Below, piece after piece: positions 22,682 through 32,600 of a stretch of DNA of 64,000 nt (within the stretch, counting starts at the first letter, position 1; each line of letters begins with the position of its first letter). The notes under the pieces were generated by a model. That model was not told where the DNA came from. It was given only the letters and a program-made list of their open reading frames with translations, and ran no database searches. This stretch comes from Eudorina sp. 2006-703-Eu-15 (lineage: Eukaryota; Chlorophyta; Chlorophyceae; Chlamydomonadales; Volvocaceae), in NCBI GenBank assembly GCA_003117195.1, contig BDSI01000010.1, positions 1,158,186 to 1,222,185 on the forward strand, given 5' to 3'. Both the position numbers and the translations under genes were made by a program.

Positions 22682-22822
22682 GGCCGCAGCTGCGAGGATC
22701 CTGCGTCTGCCACGTTTGCGACACGTGCCCGCGCCAATGATTGTACGACGGCTACACCCGCGCATATCTACTACCCAGCGTTGCAGCTGGGCACGAGCTG
22801 GGATTGCTAAGAACTGCGCACC

Positions 22823-22858
<36 letters not shown>
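22823..22858. repeat. Compound microsatellite (AT)n(AG)n
   Basis: About eleven AT units followed by about seven AG units. Confidence 0.97.
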
Positions 22859-22859
<1 letters not shown>

Positions 22860-24225
22860 CTGGACGGCTTGCGAATCGAAACAAGCCCTACATGCGCCTA
22901 CGTAGGAAAGGTTACTCTAGAAAGTCGTCTACGCCAAATCCGCGCGCAGACGTCCGCTTGAACATGTGCCACATGACACCAAGTCGCTTGAGCCCGGGGC
23001 CTTCATCCGCTATATCCGGCATGCAGTATATATTCTTGCAGGGAGGTCGGCCGCTGCGCACCGCGCTGCACTAAACACGGCGCGCATCCCTCGCATCAAC
23101 GAACAAGGAGCAATGCCCGCCCCGCCTTGATTGCCTCGTGGCAAAAATGAAGTGCGGCACGCACACGCCTATCTATGCGCCTGCACACCAGGATGAGGCC
23201 GAATCTGCCCCTTGCGCCCGCTAGCCGGCTGGCTTGTACATGTACATGTGCCGTACATGTACATGTATGTGCCGCCACCTGCACTCAACACGCACGCCCT
23301 CACGAACTTCGTCGATCGTTCGTTCGTCAAAAAAATTATGCCGCCCCAACAACTACCATGCGCGTTTACGGACGCCGATGTCTGTAGATACATGTTGTTC
23401 GCCCGCGACGCCTAGCTAGCTAGATAGCCAGCTAGATACGTAGCCAGCAACGACATCCCTTCGGGCCTTCCAGATTAAATGCTACGCCCCCTCCGCTGCA
23501 GTCATATCACATGACGCCTGCTGCCAAATGTCAAATGCCAAATACAGAAATACTCATCTGCCACCGTGTTCGTTTGGGTTTCGGTTGCATCGGTCCACAC
23601 ACGCACTCACAGACATTCACACACACAGCTCTTATATACACACACGGCATGGCTGAGGCCTTTGGCTTCGTAGAGATACCGCGGTGCTTTCCAGGCCGCG
23701 CGAGTGCTCTAGGTCGAGCAAGGGGGGATGCGGCCCCTCACGCCCCTCTCCCTCCCCCGCAAAGGGAGGAGAGTGCTTCGGCGGTCTTTCCGTTAGGGCT
23801 GGGTTAGCAGCCCTTGGCCAGCGTCAGGCCCGGTCAGATATGTAACAACCACACACACACACACACCCCAAGCTCCCTGTTGTCTCTACAGTATCCTCAG
23901 TGCATAGTCGCTGCCCCGGCTCATCCTTCAGCAGTGCACCCACCCACACATCCAAGAATGCATGCACCCATGCACGACACGATACCGCGAAAAATGCCTA
24001 CCTGCATCCACGATCATCCTGCCGTCAAGCCTCGCATAAATCTTCACACATTCAGCGCACAGACCCTCCGTCCTTCCTTCACAGGATCTGATTTTCTCTT
24101 TCCTCCACAGACACGCACAGCTAGCGCAACAACTATCCACTTGCTTTGGTTGCATCATCATGTCTTCCTTGTTAGCCTCCTGGCACCGGCCACTCATAAA
24201 ATTTTCGCGCCCAGCTGCCACCCGT

Positions 24226-25670
24226 TCACTGAATGGCGCTCCTTCCTTGCACAGCGGCGAACGCCGCGACACCTTCTGCAATCAGCGCTTCGTCCCCACT
24301 GCTGAAGTAGTAGCAGCTGCCTGAGTCCGGACTGCCGCCGCAAGGGTCGCCATCCCCGCGTCGTCGCGAGCTGGTGCTGGTGCTGGTGCTGCTGCGGCGG
24401 CCACAATAAACATCCTCGTGGCGGCCCGCCTCGATGTCGAATCCGGATGGGGCGTCGTCAGCGCCGCGGTAGCCTTGTGCGTAGATCGCTGGGCGGGGAG
24501 GCTCCGAAACCAGCTGCGCAGGTGCCCGCCGGCTCTGCCTCTGGCGCTCCTGCTGCTGCTGCTTGACCAGCCTCTGTCAGCACGGATTCGGCAACGCAAC
24601 AGCGTGCAGAGCGGTCGGTGTGAGCCTTGCGGACAGGGTCAATACATTGCGTAGGATGTGTGCAACGGACGCTCGGGATGGGTGGACAACGCGACTCGTT
24701 CTCCGCGGAGCAGGAGGAGGAACCGCGCGGCGGAACGGCGGGGCCCCTCCATTGCAGGGTCGCGTCAGGTGTGATTTGTACGGCACAGGTTGTCGGGACT
24801 TGCATCCCCTCCCCCGACCCCGCATGGTCCTATGCAGCCAGGCGTTCCTGTATCTTGACGCGCAGATGGACCTGGCTGAGGCACTATGCACTCCATTTTC
24901 GTCTCTCGTGAACGGTGTGGCATTGATCATTTTAGGACATTGCAGCTCGTCAACCTCAAGCGCGCGCGCGCCCCTCACGCCCGCATACTGCGTTGGGTTT
25001 GATCGGCCCGCCTCTTCTCGCTCACCGTCCGCAGCCACTCGCTGATTGCCGCTGGGTCGTTTGGGGCAGCCGCTCCCTTTTTGACTCGCAGCGCCGCCGG
25101 AGCCGTCGCCTGGCCTGCAATGACGGCCGCCGCGTCCTCCTCCTCGTCGTCATCACCAATGCTCAGCCAGGGATCAGCAAACGGGGTGCCGCGGGCTCCT
25201 TCCGGTTCAGGACAGCAGGCGGCTGAGTACGCCTGGCGGCATTGCACGGACCCCCCCGGCGGCGGCAGTGGCGTCGCCGCCCATGCAAGCCGGCGACCCG
25301 GAACCGTGACGGAGGTCCTCGCAGGCAGCAGCTGCAGCTGTTGCTGGCGGCCGCAGGCCTGCGCCGAAACCAGCAGGCCGTGCTGCTCCCAATTATTCCA
25401 GAGCAGCTTTACCTTGGCGACCGACGCGTGCGGCCGCCCGGCCCACACGTATACAGAGAATGCTGTTAGTAGTACGACACCGACGACGACAGGAATGGCC
25501 AGCCGACGTGGGAACGTTGCGGCCGTTGGGCGCGGATTGTTCGCCACAGCTAGGCGCCGGAATGTAGCGCCGCCGCCTGAGAGGGTTTTGTGTGGCGGCT
25601 CCTCCGCGAGCTGCGAGTGCTGCGGCAGAACGCCGCCGCTCAGCCCTGCGAGTTTGGCGACGGAAGACAT
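24226..25670 (-). CDS. Single-pass membrane protein of unknown function, two exons
   Basis: Minus-strand exons 25670-25026 and 24573-24226 (intron 24574-25025, donor GTGAGC, acceptor GACAG, phase 0). The chosen ATG gives MSSVAKLAGLSGG; another in-frame ATG lies at 25700. A basic, Ser/Pro-rich N-terminus is followed by one hydrophobic segment (LAIPVVVGVVLLTAFSVYVW), then an acidic patch (DDDEEEDAAAV) and, after the splice, a Gln/Arg-rich stretch (RLVKQQQQERQRQSRRAP) and a Ser/Thr-rich tail ending GRSAIQ. The second exon frame was selected because it joins in phase and has ordinary composition; two competing frames exist. A further short in-frame intron around 25300-25420 is possible. I recognise no domain. 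The N-terminus could be an organelle-targeting sequence with a membrane anchor, but that is a guess. Confidence 0.55.
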
Positions 25671-27538
25671 ACAACGGGTTCTTAGGTATTGGCATTTCAT
25701 CCCACGCGGGGATACCAAGACGACCGCGAGGTCAGCGGTTAGCAATGGTTTGGCTTGTATTCGTAATATACCGTATCTAGGTTAGAACAGTACCGTTCCT
25801 AGGACGGTACACGCCATCGTGCATGTTGCTGGTCATACGCCGTGTGACACTCCCACGCACCTTGCACCCGTGCTGACTGCACAGTCAAGAGAATTATCGG
25901 CATCAAGAACTTCAAGATCAGCAGCATTTTGGAGGGTCCACCCACGATGCTGCTGCGGAAGTTGGCCGCTGTATGCCGGGCGACTGGAACCCGTGGAACG
26001 CTCCGAGAGATGTGCGTGGTACAAATACACATATGACTCCGGTGAGATGAAGGCGGTCGGGGAGCGTCAGACCTGCATGCCGGCGAGAAGTCGATGTCAG
26101 AGGTTGACTAAACCTCCCGCGCAGAACCGGCAGTGGAAATTGACCGATTGCGGGTACAGAATGAATGTATTATCAAACGTTCGAAAGGATTCCACGCATC
26201 AGGCTTGCGCGAAAGTGTGGACAGTCTTGAGTAGCAAAAACAGGTGGGCAGTCTCAAGTCGCAAAGAACAGCCAGGCGGTTCCAATGATTACAAGAATTA
26301 AAATAGATCCCCACCCGTATACCTCGAATTCACGATCACTCCAAGCTCCTACTCCAGGATGATTCGGCACGAATGCATGCAGCAGCGGTAAGGTAGACGA
26401 AGTATACAGAAGACGACTATGTGTTGCTCAGTGAAGTTTCATATGTCGTGATAAAATGAATTTGGGATGACTGACGCACGGAACTCGTTCTACCTTCCCG
26501 GCTCATGCAAAGCCAGCTTCGGCTGTTCGCGTTATGTATGCGCTTGATATAACTAACGTGTCGGATATATGCACAAAATACATCCAATTGAAATAGCCGT
26601 TTTCATCGATGATTGACTTGCAAGACCTCATTAAAGGATGAGGGGAGGTACGGGCGCGGCGGTGCAACATAAGCGCGGTTGCATCAAGCAACAACGTTCC
26701 GAACGTTTACGACCTTACAATTCCGTTGATAAGACCAAATAAATTTGTGAAAGTTTACCATGATGCAAGTACGTTGATGGAGCTACCTGATTTGCGGCCC
26801 GTTGCGTGCAACGGCACCTAACGACAGACACTCCTCTTCAACGCACTTTTGGTGCCTCTTGGTGTACCCGCACGCATACAATCACATAAGAACTACTGCC
26901 ATGACACATCCACCTGGCATACTGCTGACATTCACCATTCGTTTTTGCCGTGTATAGTAATTATCGTTCAGTGGACCCAAGTCCCGACCGGGTGGTCCAA
27001 CGGGCCCAGATAGCTCGTAGGCGCCTCATCTCATCAACCCCTATCAAGGACTGCGCGCTCATCCTGGTTGCTCGACGAGCTCCGGAGCGACGGCGACACT
27101 GCGTCTCCCGTGGGACCTGCCCCGCCCCGCCCCCTGCTCACTTCACTCTAGGTACCTCATCACGCCCGGGTACCCGGATGCGGTGCGGCGGGGACGAGGC
27201 GAATCCTTGATGATAGTCAAACTCTTCAGGGGACCATACATAAAAGTGGCACCGTTGTACTGCGAACTGCGCAGGCGTGTGTGTGTTTATCGAGAAGCCC
27301 ACCCGGCCCCAAAACACCAGTCAACCTGCGGTATACTTATCGGAGAGGCGGCGAAATGTGGGTCCATTGTTCTAATGCTTGCCCATTCAATATGAGGGAA
27401 GAAGTCAGGCAGGTAATAATGCCTCTGCAGTTGCCTATGTTGTCCAGCAAATTATGAGATCCCGAATCTGCCACCTATATTACCCTTATAACTCGTACTT
27501 CGCAAGCTCTTTGATGTCGGTTAGATAATGATTCCTCT
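25671..27538. other. Intergenic; one short signal-peptide-like ORF, otherwise nothing recognised
   Basis: Upstream region of the membrane-protein gene and AT-richer spacer up to the tRNA genes. Apart from the 42-codon frame at 25799-25927, no frame looks coding. Confidence 0.5.
25799..25927 (-). other. Short ORF with signal-peptide-like N-terminus
   Basis: A 42-residue frame starts MLLILKFLMPIILLTVQS, a strong hydrophobic leader followed by ARVQGAWECH, a plausible cleavage region. It lies 129 bp upstream of the start of the membrane-protein gene on the same strand. It could be an upstream ORF, a first exon joined to another acceptor, or chance. Confidence 0.25.
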
Positions 27539-27632
27539 CGCCCACCGTGGGGATCGAACCCACGACCACACGGTTGGCCTCGGCCTGCTTTCTTCGTAAA
27601 AGCCGTGCGCTCTACCACTGAGCTAGGCGGGC
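27539..27632 (-). tRNA. trnK-UUU: tRNA-Lys (UUU) with anticodon-loop intron
   Basis: Minus strand. Acceptor arms GCCCGCC/GGTGGGC with discriminator G, D-arm TAGCTCAGTGGTAGAGC, anticodon stem CACGG/CCGTG, and T-arm GTGGG-TTCGATC-CCCAC. The anticodon loop reads CTTTTA then a 22-base insertion (starting CGAAGAAAGC) and a final A, placing a canonical intron after position 37. The mature sequence closely resembles plant tRNA-Lys(UUU). Confidence 0.93.
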
Positions 27633-27876
27633 GCTGATACACAGAGGTCACCAGTTGTGCTCACCTCATTTCCATTCCCCTCGGCAATCCTAGTACGACA
27701 CATGTGCGGACGGCATGATCGTGTAGTCGAGTGCAGCAGTGTGTTGCTCGGTCACACGACTCCGTTACGAACACAAGGAACACGAACGCACAAACAGACA
27801 CGCACAAACGGAAAACAAGGAATTCGAACACATGAACACACGAACGCACAAACGTTCGTCAGATGTAATCCCTTCG

Positions 27877-28095
27877 CTCTATACCCTTGACTTCGCCCGA
27901 CGGGCTTTATCCCTGGCTATGGTTGGTTCTCAGGAACGGGGTGGTGCCCTGGTAGCGTGGGTGCGGGGTGTGTTTCGTTGCACTTGTGGAGCCTGTCCGA
28001 TGCGCCATGGTGGCGCGATTTAGTTTATGCAATGTCTAGTGAGGAAGCTTATTTTGGCTGTCACCGATGACCCGCGGGGTCCACTGTAACATCAT
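27877..28095 (-). repeat. Dispersed repeat family A, copy 2 (inverted)
   Basis: Read on the minus strand it shows GATGTTACAGTGGACCCCGC, ATCGGTGACAGCC, CATTGCATAAACT, GCGCATCGGACAGGCTCCAC and GAAACACACCCCG in the same order as copies at 21988 and 43955. It lies between tRNA-Lys and tRNA-Gly. The right-hand edge near GATGTTACAG is sharper than the left. Confidence 0.7.
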
Positions 28096-28358
28096 TAATA
28101 TTAAACTTAACAGGACCATAGTCACCTTGCGCAGCATCTCTTCAGGTGTGCGGATGAGAAGTTCAGACCAGCAGACGCCCACGCAAGTTGATTGGGATGA
28201 GGTTGGTCATCCAGTCACTGGTGTGCCATATCAATTTTTATCGATAAAACACTGCAGAGCCTCCAAGGCCAACCTACGTAGACGCGGCCACGGGCCCGCC
28301 ACGCACCCTCACATAACATGACACTCTTTTACATATACACCCAAGAAAACTGCTGCAC

Positions 28359-28429
28359 TGCACCAGCCGAGAATCGAACTCGGGTCTGGTCCGTGGCAAG
28401 GACCTATGCTACCACTATACCACTGGTGC
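28359..28429 (-). tRNA. trnG-GCC: tRNA-Gly (GCC)
   Basis: Minus strand, 71 nt, intronless. Acceptor GCACCAG/CTGGTGC, anticodon arm GGTCC-TTGCCAC-GGACC, T-arm CCGAG-TTCGATT-CTCGG. It is a near-canonical eukaryotic tRNA-Gly. Confidence 0.96.
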
Positions 28430-29651
28430 TCGATGTCTCCATATGAAGAAAGCAATTCAGAAACGTACCCCATCACAGCGAATCAGGATGTAACATCCCT
28501 CGGCCCGGCTCCTCGATGCACCTTTGAGGCAGGCCATCGGCCACCAGTCCCGAGCTCCCGAGACTCTTGGTCAAGCTTTCTGGTGCTTCGGCTCCAAATG
28601 AGTTAGGGATCCTACGGATCACCCGAAGAAAGCAAGGGGAGAGAAGAGGCGTTGGTGTTGGGGGGCCCCGGGGGACTGGGGGGGGGGCAGCAGGGGACAG
28701 CGGGGGACAGCGTGCGACAGCGGGGGCCAGGCAGCAGGTGACAGCGGGGGAACAGCAGGGGACAGCGGGGGACAGCGCGGGACAGAAAGATCCTACCGGA
28801 TTCTCTTTCGCAGCGCAGGACGGACAGATAAGCTCCTACCGAGTTCTCTTTCGAGCCTTCTTTCGTGCTGTCCTGCGCTTTCGTCGGGAACAAATTACCG
28901 GTGCTGCTCAAGACGTCTCAAGATATTTGTAGGAGGTGGCAGCGTTGTTGCGCGTCGTGCCTCATTACGTCTGGATTACTCCTTGCCTGCCGACAGGTAC
29001 CATGCTGTACTCGGACTCATTGCGTCTGCCTGACACGATGTTGCGTTGAGCGTTGAGTCCGCTGCAAACGGACTCACTGGCCGAAGGCCCAAAACGGGAG
29101 AAGCATTCAAGGGGTCATTCATTCGGCCAATTTCAACTACTCGTAACTTGACATGCAGAAACACTGTCCATAGCACGGTTGGCAATCAAGGGTTCCAAGT
29201 TACCACCACTTGAAATGTTGACAATGCTAGGCGCAAGCCCTCAATTTGAAGCAGCGTTATCACGTCGAAAGTCGGGAACCCGTAGACCAAGACTTCGGCA
29301 TATATAAGAGTTAGATATGTTATTGGTAAGCCTGAATGAGCCCAGACTAAAATGCTGTGTGATGGCCCAGACATTGCGTTAGACAAGAGCACAAGACAAC
29401 GCCACAAGCAACGAACAGGTCGTTAACGCTCGTTGGTTTTTGCTGACTGTGACTTTAGATGTCATGTACTCAAGTTCGGGAATCTGCTATTCGCTGAAAT
29501 GATCAAGCAGGTTGGACTGAGAACATATCCTTGGCTTCTCAAAAACCACTATCCATTACCCTGGCTGAGACCCAGCAGCCGACTCAATGTATAATGTCTA
29601 GAAATATTTCTTGGCGAAGTATATAGCTTCAAGTGCGCCGCAGGACGCGAT
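28430..29651. other. Intergenic; one inverted-repeat element, no supported gene
   Basis: Contains the element at 28606-28890. From 28890 to the start of the pseudouridine synthase gene the DNA is AT-richer and no convincing frame was seen. Confidence 0.55.
28606..28890. mobile_element. Inverted-repeat element with GGGGACAGC minisatellite, copy 1
   Basis: Starts GGGATCCTACGGATCACCCG-AAGAAAGC and ends GCGCTTTCGTCGGGAA; CCCGAAGAAAGC and the complement of the end (CCCGACGAAAGC) match at 11 of 12. The core has about eight GGGGACAGC/GCAGG repeats, then CTACCGGATTCTCTTTC. It lies 177 bp upstream of the 5' end of tRNA-Gly. A longer copy sits at 49057-49659. Confidence 0.7.
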
Positions 29652-32600
29652 ATGCTCCAACCGTCCGCAGCCTCGCAGTCCGCCGCCCCTTGCGCGCGAC
29701 GCGCTGCTGCAAGCACATTTCCAACGCTCTCCGGTCTCTCACCCTTTACCAATTCCACCTGTCAAACGTCCTACTTCTCCTGCGGTCGCCCGAGCACTCC
29801 CTGCCAGCCTGCTCGCCGCTCGTCACGGCCCCGCTGCGCGGCCCCCTGCGCACTCAGCCAAGCCGGTCTCCTCCCTTCACTCGCGCAATCCAGACGGCCC
29901 CGAATCTCCTCCACACTATCTTGCACGCCCTGCTTCGCCCTCTGTGGGCACAGTGGGGTAAACTTTCCGGGTAGACAGCCAAGGTTGATCGCCACCCTGG
30001 CAGCGGTGGAGCCCGTGGAGCCTGTGGCGGCTGAAACCCCCATCGGCGACCACCACAACTCTGAAGCACCAGTCGCTCTCACCAGCAACCGCAGCAGCAG
30101 CAGCAGCAGCAGTAGCAGCAGCTGCCGCGAAGATACATTGATGCCGGGGGTCAATCCTGCGGCCGCAGCAGCGGCCGCCGGGGTGGAGGTCGACAATGCA
30201 GCGGCGGCAGCGGCAGCCGCGCGTGCGGCGGCGGAGGCGGCCTACGCTGCGTCCGGCGGCAAGCTGCGCACCAAGCGCCCGCCGGGCATGGTGAAACGCA
30301 GCATAGCAATGCACGTGGGCTACGTGGGCACGGCGTTCAATGGTTCGTGTGAAGGGATGGCTTGTGGATGGGTGGCTTGGAGGGTGCGGAGTGGCGGGCG
30401 GTCCGTGCCATGAGCACAGCAAATGGGTAATTGGTCCTCCCCCGAATCGCGACAGGCGCTCCATTGGTGGCCGTGGCCTTACCCATCAACTCCCGACCCG
30501 TCGGGGCAAACCGGCCGGCTTGTCTGTCGGGCTGCATTGAACTGTATCGCAGGACTGGATCCAGTTCCGTACTCTTCAGGCCAGATGGCCAGTCCGTACT
30601 GGCCCTGATGCCCGCCTTGGGGCTGGTTCATACCATCCCCCACTTTCACTGGGTCCCCGTACTGGGTCCGGGTCGTACTGCTGCCGTGCACAACCCCCGC
30701 AGGCCTACAGGTCAACCGCAGCGCCGCCCCCAACAGCACTGTGGAGGAGGTCCTGGAGCGGGCGGTATTCGGAGCCGGGCTGATCGCGGAGTCCAACTTC
30801 GGCGACCTGAAGAAGATCAAGTGGACCCGCAACAGCCGTACGGACAAGGGGGTGCACTCTCTGGCCACTGTGGTGGGGCTGCGGGTGCTGCTGGCGGGGG
30901 ACGAACGGTGAGTCGGGTTGGAGTCGGTTGGAATCGGTTGAAGGTGGATGGAAATCGGGATGCTGTTGGGTCCTCGCTGCTGACGGGTGGTGTGTATTCG
31001 TTGGGAAGTGGATGGGTGTGTTTAGAGAAGAGACCCGCCGGACCCAAACCATATCAATATTCCAATATACGTACCATATCAACCTGCAAATTGGAAAACA
31101 TGAAAACAGCAACAAGGCAGCCGCGCGCGACACCACCGACGCAGAAAACAAGACCCGGCAGGAAATGGGCGACCCAGCAGTACCCGAACCGAATTACACT
31201 CATGATCCCTGATGGGTGACTGCCAGTTGCTTTCGTTGTTAAATACTGTTTGCCGCTGCTGTTGCTGCTGCTGTTGACATGCCTTTTGACACAACAAGTG
31301 CTGTCGCCTGCTCGTCTCATCCCCTCCCCAGCTTCGACACGGATGCCGAGGGGCTCGACATCGCCGCCAGCCTGAACGAACGCCTTCCACCGCAGGTACG
31401 GCATCTGTCGTACATCCCCATGTGTCGTACCGCCCCGCCGGGAGCGCGATCCGCGATGCATGCCGCACCGAAGCCGCGTGCCCAGCCATCTGACCAAGAG
31501 CCGTACGTACCACGCCCCGCCGCGCGTCGGCCCGCTCTCCGCCTTCAGGACTTCCAGCATGGTGATGCTAAACCAACCCAAGGGTATTGATGTATTATTG
31601 TTTATCAATCTCATTTCATTCTACGGTGCGGTATTACCCCGACCTCCTCCAGGTGCGGGTCTTCAGCGCCCAGAGGGTGCAGAAGAAGTTTAACGCCCGA
31701 AGGTGAGCTCCCGGGGTTTTGGGCAGATAGCAAGCCAGTGGAAGTGCTGGCTGGGTGGCAGAGGGGTGTGTGGGCTGGGCGGCAGAGGGCTTGGGGACAG
31801 CCCGGGAATCGTCTGCCACTGGCTTTCGGATCGCAGCGCTCTGATGAAGCATCCGACTGCACACGACCCGACAGCACACGACCCGACCCGACCCAACCGG
31901 ACGCGACCCGACCCCACCCGACCCGACCCGACGTGGAACGTCGGTGTCCTTCTCCAGTTCTCCTTTCTCGCCTTCTTTCACCCTGTCACTCAGGTTCTGC
32001 TTCGACCGTACCTACGAATACTACCTGCCCGCGTACCTGCTGCTCGGCCCGAGGTCCGAAGGAACTGCCGTACCGTACTGCGGCAGCCGGGTAGTGGAGG
32101 AACCGCAGCCGCAGTCACAGTCGCAGCAACAGCATTCAACGGAGGCGGTCCAGAGGGAAGCGGCGGAGGCGGAGGCGGGGGCGGAGGCGGAGGCACTCCG
32201 GGCCGCGCTCGGCTCCCTGCGCGAGGCGCTGAGTTGTTACGTTGGGACGCACCCCTTCCACAACTACACGGCGCGGCGCAAGATGTACGTGGACACGGCG
32301 AAGGACAGAGGTACGGCGCGGCGCGCGAGCTTGCCACGGGCTTAGCACGTCAGGTGTCGAGCGCGAGGGGAGGGGTTTCCTTACCGGAATGCGACGGAGA
32401 GGGCGCGGTTAGGGATGCTGCTGCTGTGGCGGGGGCCGACGAAGGGATGGGGAGCTCCTCTAGGTTTGGGGAATGGGAATGGGGAGGGGGAGGGTTACCA
32501 CCCATTCGGTGACTTTTGCGGTTTCGCTGTCTTGATTGACATGAGGGGGATATGGCACATTGGTAGGCATGTTTATACGGCGCTGGCTGGAGGGGGAGGG

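Larger units (their letters stand above)
21929..24225. other. Intergenic with repeats; no supported gene
   Basis: Holds a copy of dispersed family A (21988-22140), a pyrimidine-rich minisatellite (22488-22681), an (AT)n(AG)n microsatellite (22823-22858), palindromic GTACATGTAC runs (about 23236-23270) and AGCTAGATA repeats (about 23413-23450). No frame has gene-like content. Confidence 0.55.

Noticed and set aside
29186..29407. Hydrophobic 73-codon minus-strand frame
   Set aside because: Short, in AT-richer spacer, no neighbours; likely chance.
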